This document shows positions 33,386 through 44,628 of a DNA stretch of 64,000 nt, one piece after another. This DNA comes from Trichopria drosophilae (lineage: Eukaryota; Arthropoda; Insecta; Hymenoptera; Diapriidae). The notes beneath the pieces were generated by a model. The model saw only the letters and a program-made list of their open reading frames with translations, did no database searches and was not told the origin of the DNA. A program made the translations under genes and the position numbers. The stretch is taken from the NCBI GenBank assembly GCA_030407085.1, contig CM059585.1:2303001-2367000 (forward strand), in the 5' to 3' direction. Positions within the stretch are counted from its first letter, which is position 1; every line of letters begins with the position of its first letter.

Positions 33386-35163
33386 CTAAGTATGAATAGA
33401 GAAAATAGAAGGTATATTCAAAGACACTGATAATGCTCCAAAATCATGGTCAAAACAATGCATAGCCCTGTCTGTTTTCCACGATAGATATCTTAAAAAT
33501 TTCCGTTGAGTGGATTCTAACAATTTAATATCCTTAACTAAATATGGAGACCAAATAGGCGATCCATATGTCAAGGAAGGTAAAACTAAAGTTTTGTATA
33601 AATTTAGGACAGCTTGGAGGCTTTTAAAAAACTAGTGACATTACGCAAGAAACCCAAGTTTCTAGCTGCCTTGTTGTTTGTTTTGATAAGATGTTGTCTA
33701 AAATCCAGTTCCTTGCTGAAGATAAGTCCAAAATCCGAAATATGACCAACCTCGGACGAAACGTGTATCTACAATAGACATTAGTTATTTATTTTGTCAC
33801 TAGAGGAACACACAATCCATTGTTAGTTAAATCCTTAAATTTACATATAAGCAGATCGGTAAATCGAAGATTCTGTAGCTGGCAAAATTACAAAATCTGG
33901 CTTATATAATTTTCTTTTCACATTTTCGGTGGCTTTCGTCAGAGTCCCAATGTTTACATTTGTAGTTTGTTTTTATTTTTATTCTTTTAAGTATTTACAT
34001 TTTCTGATGGTCAATATAATTTATAATATTTATTCATGATCAGCTGATACAAACTTTACTCCACGGTACGTGTAATCGTACATTATAACATTTTGGCTCT
34101 TATTACTTTTCTGAATGTTAAGTTGAGGCCTGTTTATGTAGCCGCAATCAGAAATTTTGTCGACATAGACCTGAATATTAACCACATTAGCATAAGACTT
34201 TTAACCACTGCAGCTTTTTTTTTATGACTTTGACGTTATCAGCAAATAACAAGGTGCTCACAAATGAGAGACTATTTATCATGTCATTGATAAATAAATT
34301 AAATAACAAGGGCCCCAGGTGAGAACCCTTCGGAACACCAGATGAGACTATACATATATATTCATCCGATATATGATTTTTTATCATAACTAATTGTTAC
34401 TTCGACCCAGACCGTAGGTCTGGCGAAGTATTGAATTTGTTTGCGATTTGTAATAAATGATGTAATCCACTCAAGAAGACGACCACCAACCCGAAAACCT
34501 CTAAGTTTATTGATTAGTATTTGGTGGTCAACACTATCAAATGCCTTAGAAAAATCCAGGTATAAGGTGTCCACCTGAGATCGCCCATCACTAATCACAG
34601 CGTTGACAAAATCCGAGACCACTAGAAGGTTTGTGACCGTCGATCTACCTTTCATGAAGCCGTGTTGCATAGATGATATTTTTAGGAATAAACAATTTAA
34701 TAACTAAAGTAATTATTGAGTCAAATAATTTCGGATAGCACTGATAATGGATATCGGTCTATAATTTGAAACTAAACTTTTATGGTCGGATTTAAATATT
34801 GGAGTGATATATAAATTTTTTCCACTAGCAGGGGAAAATACCCAAGCTAAGGGATTTGTTGAAAAGAAACACTAGCGGCTTCATGAGGAAGGATAGACAG
34901 TTTAACACAATAGTGGGAGGAATAAAATCTGGGCCACATGTCAGGGAATCCTTCAAATTCTGCGATGCTAATACCACGTCGGTTGGCGAGATCGTGAAGT
35001 TGTTGAACTCAGCGTTGCATTCCGTCTGGATTGGAGTTTGTGAAGTTGATGATGTATAGACAGACTTGAAGTACGTAGGGAAAAGGTTCGCATATTCGTT
35101 GCTAGTTGATGAGTCAAGATTGGCATACTTCATACAAACTGGGATGCCCTTGGATGACTTCAA
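33386..35163 (-). pseudogene. Jockey-clade LINE reverse transcriptase, multiply broken
   Basis: Read from 35163 down: a pre-RT linker and fingers (SLTCGPDFIPPTIVLNC, PLVFLFNKSLSLGIFP), then frame-disrupted sequence near 34830-34680. The palm follows (MQHGFMKGRSTVTNLL, LYLDFSKAFDSVDHQIL, SSGVPKGSHLGPLLFNLFIN, and FAD where FADD is expected). The thumb and C-terminus (LTYGSPIWSPYLVKDIKLLE, QRKFLRYLSWKTDR) end near 33400. Several frameshifts, and the second catalytic Asp is replaced (LFADNVK). Dead copy. Confidence 0.8.
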
Positions 35164-35228
35164 ATTGTTTACGTAATACTAAAAGGCCTCAATATTCGAC
35201 TGTTTTTAAATACTCTGAGTAAACTGAT

Positions 35229-35892
35229 CTAGACAATCTTGTAATGTGCAAGTATGGTAAACTTATCGGACTTGAGAAACTCGAGTGTATTTTTTAAGTA
35301 CGCTGACTTAGACCCTCCCACGGATACGTGAGTAGCCGGTGTGTATGTATTTGAGATCGACATGTAATTATGCTTAATGAAGGATATTGGAGTACCTAGT
35401 TTATATATGTGAATATTATAATAAGGATTCCATATTATTGATGCATAAGATATTATGGGACGGACTAGAGTGAGATAGAGCATTTCTATTGTGTTTATAC
35501 TTTTAAATTCTTGAGTATACCGAATAATAAAACCCAATTTTTGTTCAGCTCTTTTGCTTATGTCAAGAATATGATCAGTAAATGTTAACTTGGAATCGAA
35601 TATTACACCAAGATTCTTAATTTTCTCGGCTCTTTGAAGCTTAAAATGTTGAAGATGATAATCATAAAGAGTAGGAGACGGGCTTGATGAAAACGTGATT
35701 AAAGAGCACAGACTACTGTTAAGTTTCATACCATTTCATTTACACCAGTTACTAATGTTATTTAGATCTCTTTCTATTTCCTCTGAACTTAATACACTTG
35801 TAATGGTACACTTTGAATAGGTTATTACTGAAAAAATATCGTTAATGAATATATTAAATAGGATAGGGTCAAGGTGAGATCCCTGGGGTTTC
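35229..35892 (-). pseudogene. Second Jockey-clade RT fragment (palm end to C-terminus)
   Basis: It starts abruptly at PQGSHLDPILFNIFINDIF near 35890 and continues through a Trp-Cys motif and MKLNSSLCSLITFSSSPSP, EKIKNLGVIFDSKLTFTDHI and SYASIIWNPYY, ending near 35229. One stop lies near 35732. The stretch that should hold the FADD box is missing. At 35892 it is joined directly to a family-A endonuclease fragment, so it is a chimeric junction. Confidence 0.75.
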
Positions 35893-36219
35893 AATGTCGT
35901 CTGAGTGTAGTCTATAGAGGGCGATTATTTCTATCTTCTCCATTGATGACAGCGTTATTGTTAATTTTGTTACATTGTTATCATTAATAGGTACTATCTC
36001 GTATGAATAATTCAGATTTTCTTGTAAATATACAACTGTTCCGTCATTTTGATTTCTACGGCTTCGATTATATATATATCTTTATAACCAGGAATGGGAA
36101 ATAAGTTAATCTTTTGGATTGTCCACGTTTCAGTTGTAATTATGACGTCGAATTGATGCGAGAAAGATTGTAATAGTAAATTTAGCTCCAGATGATTTTT
36201 ATTTAAGCTTCTAATATTT
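35893..36219 (-). pseudogene. LINE family A endonuclease fragment (3' side of the Gypsy insertion)
   Basis: Minus-strand peptide NIRSLNKNHLELNLLLQSF, VIITTETW, then after a frameshift NQNDGTVVYLQENLNYS and IIALYR, collinear with 20640-20940. The sequence just before NIRSL is on the other side of the Gypsy element, at 44629-44650. The four bases ATGT (36220-36223) recur at 44629-44632 as the target duplication. Confidence 0.8.
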
Positions 36220-36223
36220 ATGT

Positions 36224-37364
36224 TATAACCCTTGAATTGTAAAAAAGGTTAATAAATAATTGCACTCAAAAAAAAATTACATAATATTACTATATTTAAC
36301 AAATATATTTAAGGGACAATGCATACAGAAAAAAAAGATATATCAAAGTACGGGTTCGGAATTCGCGCTATGGTCAATTTCTTTACTATAACCGAAATTT
36401 TATTACCTAATTTATTAAGAAAAGGGGACAAATCTGGGAGGAAAAGTGATAAAACGATTTACAGATTAATTGTAAAAGACTTACAAATTAAAGTCTGCCG
36501 GTACGCCGCACGCAATTTAATTAAACACTGAATCCAAAAAGAAAAGAAGATTTAATGTGCTAGCACTAATAAAAAAAACGCAAAATATAATTGAAACCAC
36601 AACGGAAAAAAAAGCAAAAATTAATCAAATCGCAAAATCTACTTAAAAGCTCGCAAAAACGCAAAAAACGGAAAAGTAAGTGTCCTAACCCGTTGACGAC
36701 CTGTACCTTGACCCCAAAATTACCCCTTCCCTTAACCGCGAATATTCCCGAAAAGTCCTTCGCGAATATCGGTAACTACGGGTGGAAGAAGGACAAACGA
36801 GGAAAAGATATAGGGGAAAATGCAAACAATTAACTGTGGAGAAATCAATTAGCGGCTCTCAACTAATTCTTTCATGCAGCATGGGTGCGGGCATAGGTGA
36901 AAGTACTGAGGCCGAATGGCTACCCCTGTGAATCGACGACCGTCGACACTGCGCAACAAGGAACATTACTTGTGCGAGAGAGAGGGAGACTCCACACCTA
37001 TTGCTTACGCAGACCAATGCAAATTTGAATTGAACGTATTGTACTACGCCTACTAGCTCCACTATCGCCAACACTGAGTCGACTTGGATGCTGTGTGCGT
37101 TAGTGACGTCACGAAAGGGTTACGAGTAGCACCAACATATTAATCGAGAGAGACCGCAAGAAAACAATAATACAAATATACTTTAATTATGTATTAAACA
37201 TATTCGAAATTGGAAAAGGACAAGGCTATATGTTAACAAAGGACAAATGAAATATTCTTAATTACCGATAATCGCGACGAGAATTTACTTTCATTAACTC
37301 ATTAAAAATTAACAATTTTATATTAATTTCAGGTAACAGGGTAGATTGACGAATTTTCGTCACA
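36224..37364 (-). repeat. 3' LTR of the Gypsy element
   Basis: On the minus strand it begins TGTGACGAAAATTCGTCA, directly after the purine-rich GGCAGGGGGGTTTG (the polypurine tract), and runs to the 4-bp target duplication at 36220-36223. The length of ~1.14 kb is inferred from that duplication. Its first ~50 bp recur at 44577-44628. The short open frame at 36319-36531 lies within the LTR and is not treated as a gene. Confidence 0.7.
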
Positions 37365-38013
37365 AACCCCCCTGCCTGACCTGAGTACTTTATGGAAGTC
37401 AAAGTACGAGGGTCAAACGAATATAAGGCGCAAAAAAAAAAATAAATCATTATAGGTCTACTTTCGCTAATGGAGTACATGTTGCCGGTTCAATCCCAAT
37501 AAATTTCTTGCTGAACATAGTATAACTTAATCTAAACCGAATATACATGTTGACGGACAGTCTTGAAGTCAAGATCTTGCTGCACAGAACGGATACTTAT
37601 TAACTACCTACGCAAATTACAATCTAAATTTCTTATCTCTATTTTCTTCAGGGACAGACGCAAAGGTAATAGTGAAGGGGACTATACACGAAAGAAAGGT
37701 GGGGGAAGCAATCAAATGGTTAGAGCGAAAGGTAATTCTGAAAGGGATAATCTAGTGGACCAGAAAATTTGGGGGCAATTCAGGAGCAACTAAGTTTAGG
37801 GATAGGTTGAAAGAAAGTTGTGTGGTAAGGGCAGTTGGAGCAAACAAGGATGGCTGAAGACAAAAAAAAAAATTAGTATCAACTGATGAGTTTGAGGTGT
37901 CAGTGCGGTTGCGGTTTCCGGGGTCTGAGCCCTGGACGACGCGTTTCCAAGTTTGGAATCGGTGTTTCGACACGTTGGCTTTCCGGGGTTTTACGCGGCC
38001 GACCGACACTTCT
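37365..38013 (-). other. Gypsy region between pol stop and 3' LTR
   Basis: Non-coding on both strands as far as I can see, ending in the polypurine tract. The 17-mer AGGTGTCAGTGCGGTTG at about 37889 is repeated at about 40542 in the gag leader. Confidence 0.55.
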
Positions 38014-40207
38014 TTATGGGGGAACCGGTTCATAAATTTCCGCCGGGGGCGGTTTTCTAGGCCGTCCTCGTGGACGACGCGATTCCTCTAATTCTGGAAA
38101 ATCTACGCAAAGAGGAGGTGGATGCTGAACTTGGGATCGGGTTACTCTACGAGGGGATGGTATCTCTACTTCTTCTGGATAATTTGGGATAGAAGTTTCA
38201 GGAGTTACGCGATTAGGGTTTATTGGAGGGTTGATAGGGTTTAAGGTCTTTAATGTGTGCTCGGGGATTACGACGGCTTTCAGGATCTTCAATTTCGTAT
38301 ACAAGGGGGGAAAGGACTTTGATTATTTTATGGGGTACGCTAAATTTGGGTGCTAGTTTGGCGGCAAAGTTTTGGGCTCCAGAGGACAAAAAGCTAATGC
38401 GTCGCATTACTAAGTCGCCTTCCTTAAACTGCACGTTTCTACGGGAACGATTATAATAGTGGGCTTGGCGCTTCGAAGACTGCTCAAGGTTCTTATGTAC
38501 CCAATCGTGTATTAAGGGGTTTCATTCTTTCGTGCCAAATGGATGGATCGTTGGGAAGGATGGATGAAGTGGGTATAGGCTGTTCGCGAAGAGTTTTCAT
38601 GGGACGGGGATTTCTACCAAAATTTAAAAAGGCTGGGGTCATGCGGGTGGAGGCTTGAATGGACGTATTTAGGGCAAAGCAAAATTCAGATAAGTGTGCG
38701 TCCCAGTCGCGATGATCTGCTGCAACAAACGTACTAATCATCGTTTTCAGGGTACGGTTCACATGCTCTACTGGGTTAGCTTGGGCATGGTATGGGGGAA
38801 TCGGGTTTATGGAGATACTATATTCACGCAAATGGTTCCGAATGTATCGATTGTCATATCGTTTCGCGTTGTCAGTCAGGAAATATTTCGGACAACCCCA
38901 TCGATTGATTATCAAATTATCAAATGCAGTCATTATGGCAACAGCAGTCGCCGAACGTAGGGGTTTAATCTCTACATACTTGGTAAACATATCCTGAAAG
39001 ACTACGACGAAACAATTCTGGCGCTTACTTGGGGGAAAGGGACCCATTATATCAGAACTCACGGTCATCCAAGGGCCATCCGTGGTTCTCTCTCGCATCA
39101 GTCCTACAGGAGATTGTTGCGAGACTTTTTGTCTCTGACAGTCGGGACATCGGGAAACGAAACGGGCTACATCTTGGAAAATGCCGGGCCAGAAGAAATC
39201 TTGAATCACACGATGGTATGTTTTATCGATTCCCAAATGGCCGGCTTGAGGACAATTATGGGCATCGCTAAGGGCACGCAATCTGGACTCAAAGGGGAGG
39301 ACTAACTTCCACGCATCTAAATCTGAAAGGGCTGGCTCGATAATGGGATGTGGCTTGTGGTAATAAATTTTGTCTTCGACAATTCGCCAATTGGAGTATT
39401 TGTTAGGACTATCGCGAATGTTATTCATCTTTTGCAAATACCATGGGTCTTTAGATTCTCCAAGGGCGCAAAGGGCAGTAAGGATATCTTAGTACATACG
39501 GGACAAAGCATCGGGAACGACATGGAGGGCACCTTTACGATGTTTAATGGTCAGGTCAAACGATTGGAGTGATAAAGCCCAGCGAGCTAATCTGACGGTG
39601 GGATCACGTAAATTTCGTAACCATTGGAGGCTACTGTGGTCAGTGATTACCGTCACGTGGGTGCCTTCAATGTAGGGACGATATTTCTTTACGGCCCAGA
39701 GTACAGCGAGACACTCTTTCTCGGTCACATTGTATTTGCGTTCTGCCTTGGTTAAGAGACGACTAGCGAAGTGAATCGGATGTTCTTCACCGTCGATCTC
39801 TTGGGTCAGAACGGCACCGATTGCGAAATCGCTAGCATCCGTTTGGACTGTAAAGGGGAGACCAAAATTGGGACGCGATAATACAGGAGCACGTGTAAGG
39901 GCAAAACGAAGGCAATCAAAGGCTCGCTGCTGTTCTTCACCCCAACGCCAAGGGGCATTCTTGGTCATCAATTGGGACAATGGTACGCGATCACGAGAAA
40001 AGTCCGGGAGAAAACGAGAATACCAGCCCACCATTCCTAAGAATCGTCGGAGCTGCTTGATATTTTTAGGCGGTGGAAACTCTACTAAGGGCGCTATTTT
40101 ATCGGGATCTACTTTAAGGCCATCTCTATTTAATAAAAATCCTAAATACTTTACTTCGGTCCTGAAAAAGCTACTTTTTTCAAGATTCAGTTCTAAATTG
40201 GCATCCC
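38014..40207 (-). pseudogene. Gypsy pol, 3' half: RT end, RNase H, integrase
   Basis: The RT end and RNase H frame (40207-39489) includes RRFLGMVGWYSRFLPDFSRD, TDASDFAIGAVL and FASRLLTKAERKYNVTEKE. One in-frame TAA near 39489 separates it from the integrase frame (39437-38493). The integrase has the zinc-binding H-H-C-C module (AHNCPQAGHLGI ... SRCPDCQ). Its catalytic D-D-E set is complete: SSDIMGPF, FLTDN and NPVEHVNR. A frameshift near 38520 precedes a chromatin-proximal tail (FKEGDLVMRR, then Pro/Arg-rich). It joins cDNA to the host genome in the family; this copy is broken. It begins at 40207 with RT sequence duplicated in the other half. Confidence 0.85.
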
Positions 40208-40211
40208 TGGT

Positions 40212-41121
40212 GGGAAATTCGAAAGAATTTCCTCCAAAAATATTATAATAGAAAATATTGAAAAAGAAATTCTGTTAGAATAATGGTTAATTTCGCCGAA
40301 AATAAAATTTAAAGTTTGATCGTTTGTCACCCGTTTTCCCCCATTTTCCACCTTTTCTTAGAGTTAAGTTTAGATAAAATTTGAATGATATTTTGAATAT
40401 TGATGTGAATAAAATTTTTTTTTGAGAAATTGGAATTTAATATAAATAAAATTATTTATATGTTGAATATGAAAAATATTGATGGTTACCATAAAGTGTT
40501 ATTTTAATATTTTAAACATTGTTGTTTTTCTTAAGATTTTCAGGTGTCAGTGCGGTTGTTTAAAAAGAGTGCGCGAATTTTCTGGAATAGATATTTAAAT
40601 AAATTTTCGTTTCCATTTTGATTTTTAAAATTTTCCTTTGCGTGTGATTTCGGTTAAGAGTTAAATCTTTAACTTGCGATTTTTCATTTCATTTTTAGTG
40701 TGCGAGTTTTATCAAATTCTAGTTTCCATTTTCGAGTGTAAATAGTTGACTCCCTTTTTCTTATGCGTGTTTCCTGGCTCTAATAGCGAATTAATTTAAA
40801 AATTGCTAATTTAGAATTTTGAAGTTTTTTTTGAGTATTTTTCTTCTTTTTTTTTCTCGTTTGTGTATTTTATTGCGATTACCCAATTGGTTCTGTTATT
40901 GTAATTCTCCCTTTATTCTTGGGTTAAATTTTTATTTTTGTTTGTTTGTTGCAAATTGCTAACTTTCATTTCAGATACTTTTTTTATTTTTATTTAGTGA
41001 ATTTTACATTTTTCTTTTGTTGTTAGTTTTGATTTTGTTTTATTTTGAAATATTTTAAACGTGGAATTGATTTTTATTTTTGCTTATTTTCTTTTTTTTG
41101 TAGTGATTTATATTTTAAAAT
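40212..41121 (+). other. AT-rich leader upstream of Gypsy gag
   Basis: Very T-rich, without a long open frame, and presumably the untranslated leader of the inverted half. No LTR copy or primer-binding site is recognisable, which fits loss of the normal 5' end at the breakpoint near 40208-40212. Confidence 0.6.
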
Positions 41122-42066
41122 ATGGCGTATCAAACTCCCACCGTGACTGTACTCACTACTACCAGTACACCACCCATAACGACCATGTCCCATTTATCGA
41201 CCCGGACCACAATTTCACCCTCAAATGCTATGTCCCGTAAAATAGCAACCCCGGAGCAGATAGAGGAAAGACGAGCAGAGATACAAATGATCTACCAAAT
41301 CCGAGAACTAATAAATCTCTGCGATCGCTATCAATTGAGTATTTCCGGCACATTACCGGAAATACGAAATAGACTAACGCGATTTTTAATCCGTCGAGAA
41401 TTCCCGGATACGGATATCCAATGGAATGAAGAGGTCGATAACCGAGGTGACACTCCACCTTACACCCTTCAAGAAGCATTAACTGATCCGGTTATAGGTC
41501 CCGTTATCAACCCCCATAACGTGTGGAACCGAACATCTCCATCCCGTCCCGATTCTCCAATGAGATTTGAGCACCTCCCTGACATTTCTCATCATGAAGA
41601 TACATGTCCCACATTATTACCTCCCACTACGTGTGGTTTACCATCCGATCGGTCAAGAGGATATTACCAGGATCCAATATCCTTCAACGACGAAAGTTTT
41701 ATATTTCCTGAAACGTCACACCTAGCTCCTCCACCTAATTCCAGAACGTTTGATCCACCTACTCACAGTTCCACCCAAAGGTCTATAACCACCAGATACC
41801 GCCCCCCACCTATTCCAGAGAGAATTCAAATACCTCCTCCAATTTTAAGGCAACCAGAGAATCCTACTTTTTTACCTCCAAATGACCAAAACCTCCCCCA
41901 GAGAAAATCCACTGCCTCCGCTTCCGTTCATTTTAACCCTGAGCTAACGTACAATTTATCAGATCCTTACCCTTCCCATAATGCCACTGCTAATAACCCC
42001 AATTTACCTCCCCAACGAGATAATAACCCTTTTGCGTATCTGATCCTTCATATCAACTCAGTATGA
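41122..42066 (+). CDS. Gypsy gag N-terminal ORF (SAP-like, Pro-rich)
   Basis: Intact 314-codon frame from ATG 41122. A Ser/Thr-rich start is followed by a segment resembling a SAP-type helix pair (IRELINLCDRYQLSISGTLP, residues ~59-78) and a long low-complexity part rich in Pro, Thr and Ser. Its stop overlaps the start of the next gag frame (ATGA at 42063-42066), an arrangement suited to reinitiation or frameshifting. It is probably the N-terminal part of a split Gag; packaging or DNA-binding roles are inferred. Plus-strand orientation is due to the inversion. Confidence 0.65.
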   Translation: MAYQTPTVTVLTTTSTPPITTMSHLSTRTTISPSNAMSRKIATPEQIEERRAEIQMIYQIRELINLCDRYQLSISGTLPEIRNRLTRFLIRREFPDTDIQWNEEVDNRGDTPPYTLQEALTDPVIGPVINPHNVWNRTSPSRPDSPMRFEHLPDISHHEDTCPTLLPPTTCGLPSDRSRGYYQDPISFNDESFIFPETSHLAPPPNSRTFDPPTHSSTQRSITTRYRPPPIPERIQIPPPILRQPENPTFLPPNDQNLPQRKSTASASVHFNPELTYNLSDPYPSHNATANNPNLPPQRDNNPFAYLILHINSV

Positions 42067-43130
42067 CCCAATCGAGCATAAGATGGGGCAAGTCTGCCAT
42101 AGAACATTGGAAGTCTCATGGTCCCAGGTTTGCGGGCGAAGAAGGAGAAGATGCGGAAACCTTCCTCGTCAAATTAACAGAATATGCTAAAAGTCGTGAG
42201 ATAATGGAAGATGAGCTTTTGCGTGCCCTCCCAGAAGCATTCCAAGGTCGAGCGCTCAACTGGTACCGTGTGGAACGGTCCAGTTGGAACTCGTATAAAG
42301 GTTTTGTGCGATTCTTCCGAGAAGCGTTTGGTCAACGAAACTTAGAGGCAAGTATAAAGCGTGAGATAATCCTTCGTACTCAGGGACCAGATGAACCGGT
42401 CAGGGATTATCTCGTAGCTCTCAGAAGCCTATTTGCGATGCTGTCTGTTCCCCCACCCCTTAGCGAACAAATAGATTTGTGCGTCCAGAATTTGCGTCCT
42501 TCCTTAGCTCGTAGAATAGATAGAGATCTGATAACCAGTTTTTCTGAGCTGCTCCGACTAGGCCGTCAATTTGAAGGGCTGGACAGTCAAGAGAAATGGT
42601 ATCGACCCCCTCCCTCTGCATCTCAGTCTATTTTCCCCTCGTTTGCTTACGTCCCATCTCAAAAACGGAAGGAGAAATTAGTAGCCACCAAAATAGTATC
42701 AAAAGAGGAGACACCTTTACCCCCTCCAACTTCACCTCCTCTTCCTCCGCAAGTAGCCCCAATCAGTGAACCACGTCCTCCACCAACAGATAGATTTCAG
42801 GCACCTTCCCCTCCTCCTCGCTACCAACCACAATACCGACCCTCACCACTCCCGCGATCACCATCGCAACCCCCACCACGAAAATCAAATACTTTACCCA
42901 ATAACGAAAACTCTCGAATCCCCTCTTTGCTAAAGAATAATGTAAATAAATTTGGGCCCCCATCTTCCCCCATCAGTTCTAGGGTACGCTGCTTCAATTG
43001 TAAGCAGATCGGTCACATCTATCGAGAATGCCCTATTCCGTTAGGTTATTTTTGTCGGGTATGCGGGTATCCCGGCGTAAATAGTAATTCGTGTCCTAGG
43101 TGTGCCAGAACGCGTGCGGGAAACCAGTAA
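42063..43130 (+). CDS. Gypsy gag (capsid domain and zinc knuckles)
   Basis: Intact 355-codon frame. Residues ~13-175 look like a retrotransposon capsid domain: AIEHWKSHGPRF, AFQGRALNWYR, FREAFGQRN and VRDYLVALRSLFAML. A Pro-rich linker follows, then a classic CCHC knuckle (CFNCKQIGHIYREC) and a second Cys-rich module (CRVCGYPGVNSNSCPRC). Gag forms particles and packages element RNA. It overlaps the upstream ORF by 4 bp (ATGA) and the protease frame by ~30 bp, consistent with frameshifted expression of pol. Confidence 0.8.
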   Translation: MTQSSIRWGKSAIEHWKSHGPRFAGEEGEDAETFLVKLTEYAKSREIMEDELLRALPEAFQGRALNWYRVERSSWNSYKGFVRFFREAFGQRNLEASIKREIILRTQGPDEPVRDYLVALRSLFAMLSVPPPLSEQIDLCVQNLRPSLARRIDRDLITSFSELLRLGRQFEGLDSQEKWYRPPPSASQSIFPSFAYVPSQKRKEKLVATKIVSKEETPLPPPTSPPLPPQVAPISEPRPPPTDRFQAPSPPPRYQPQYRPSPLPRSPSQPPPRKSNTLPNNENSRIPSLLKNNVNKFGPPSSPISSRVRCFNCKQIGHIYRECPIPLGYFCRVCGYPGVNSNSCPRCARTRAGNQ

Positions 43131-44580
43131 AAGGGGGGAAAGAATCCCATCGGTCCCCCCCTGATGATTTAGATTTTCAACTTGTAAAATCAATTGCGAC
43201 CCACAATAGCGTTCCCATCATTGCTGATCTAGAGTTAGATCCCCGTCCTTTTCTATGCATGAAATTGAATGGCACCCCCCTTTGCTCTTTAGTTGACTCT
43301 GGTGCCATTCCATCCTTTTTAGGTTTAGATTGCGTTAATGTGATTTCCCCCTTTCTTCGTGAATCCCAAGAACAAGTTAAAGTGGCAAACGGTGAAATAA
43401 TACCGTTAACTGGCGTAGTTACGTTGTTCTTGTCCCTAAATGGCGAATCTCGATCCTTGGACTTCCGTGTGGCCCCTTTGAGTTACCCTTGTGTCCTTGG
43501 AATGGATTTTTTACGTCTCTTCAATCTCAACGTCAATTACGGACAAAAATTTGGAGGTTGCCAAATGGTCCATTTCAACCCTTCAGCAAAACTAAAGTGG
43601 CAATAACGACACAAGCTGTCTGTAATCTTGCCGGACTTCAAGAAGTTTCCGAACAAGCTCGTCCCAAATTGCGTGCCCTTATTCACCGGTTGTGTCCCCC
43701 CAGAGTATCCCCTGTCCTTAGCGTTACCAATCTTACTCAGTTAAGTATCGATACCCAAAATCACCCTCCAATCCGTCAGAAAACTCGAATTTTGTCCCCA
43801 TATATGCTGAAGGTTGCACAAGTGTCGATGAAATGATTCAAGAGGATATAATAGAGCCATCGAGTAGCCCTTGGATGTCAAACCCAGTGATTGTCCGAAA
43901 GTCTAATAATACCTTTCGTTTTTGCGTGGATTTTCGCGATCTAAATAAAATCACCAGAAAAGACGCATACCCCCTACCCAAAAAAAAAATATTATCAGGA
44001 TTAAGTCGCGCCGCCTGCATAACCACATTAGATCTAAGCCAAGATTATTTTCAAGTCACCGTAGATCCATTGAGTCGCCCAGTAACTGCGTTTGCTGTCC
44101 CCGGTAGAGGTCTCTTCCAATTTAAAAGAATGCCCTTCGGTTTGACCAATGCCCCCGCCACTTTTCAGAGATTGATGGACCGCCTTATTGATCCGGCATG
44201 GGTACCCCACGTTTTTGCATACTTAGATGATATTATTATAGCGACGGACAATGAGGCTGACCATTTGTATTATTTAAAATTAGTTTTGACCCGATTGCGT
44301 GATGCCCAATTAGAACTGAATCTTGAAAAAAGTAGCTTTTTCAGGACCGAAGTAAAGTATTTAGGATTTTTATTAAATAGAGATGGCCTTAAAGTAGATC
44401 CCGATAAAATAGTGCCCTTAGTAGAGTTTCCACCGCCTAAAAATATCAAGCAGCTCCGACGATTCTTAGGAATGGTGGGCTGGTATTCTCGTTTTCTCCC
44501 GGACTTTTCTCGTGATCGCGTACCATTGTCCCAATTGATGACCAAGAATGCCCCTTGGCGTTGGAGTGAAGAACAGCAAT
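43100..44580 (+). pseudogene. Gypsy pol, 5' half: protease and truncated RT
   Basis: Protease (43100-43606): active-site SLVDSGAIPSFL and the flap/C-terminal CVLGMDFL. The linker (about 43580-43830) is in another frame, and the RT (from 43833) in a third, so two frame changes disrupt pol. RT motifs: EDIIEPSSSPWMSN, FCVDFRDLNKIT, FQFKRMPFGLTNAPATFQRL and the catalytic AYLDDIIIAT, then the connection region up to NAPWRWSEEQQ. There it breaks into LTR sequence at 44577. RNase H and integrase are in the oppositely oriented half. Confidence 0.85.
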
Positions 44581-44628
44581 TTTATATTAATTTCAGGTAA
44601 CAGGGTAGATTGACGAATTTTCGTCACA
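44577..44628 (-). repeat. 5' LTR remnant of the Gypsy element
   Basis: About 50 bp identical to the start of the 3' LTR (compare 37313-37364), ending with the complement of TGTGACG. It is followed by target sequence ATGTGGGTG. It shows that the whole 36224-44628 unit is one minus-strand insertion. Confidence 0.8.

Larger units (their letters stand above)
36224..44628 (-). mobile_element. Ty3/Gypsy LTR retrotransposon with internally inverted half
   Basis: It is flanked by the 4-bp duplication ATGT (36220-36223 and 44629-44632) inside a family-A endonuclease gene, which reads through correctly if the insertion is removed. From the minus-strand 5' side the order is: ~50 bp of 5' LTR (44628-44577); an inverted segment 44576-40212 carrying leader, gag, protease and RT on the plus strand; then minus-strand RT end, RNase H and integrase (40207-38014), a polypurine tract, and the 3' LTR (37364-36224). 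About 278 bp of RT (39930-40207 and 44301-44578) is present in both halves and nearly identical. Confidence 0.8.

Noticed and set aside
36319..36531. 70-codon frame after the Gypsy 3' side
   Set aside because: It falls inside the inferred LTR and matches no Gypsy protein.
36224..44628. Endogenous retrovirus with an envelope gene
   Set aside because: No envelope-like frame with signal and membrane segments lies between pol and the 3' LTR; the gene content is gag-pol only, as in a plain Gypsy retrotransposon.
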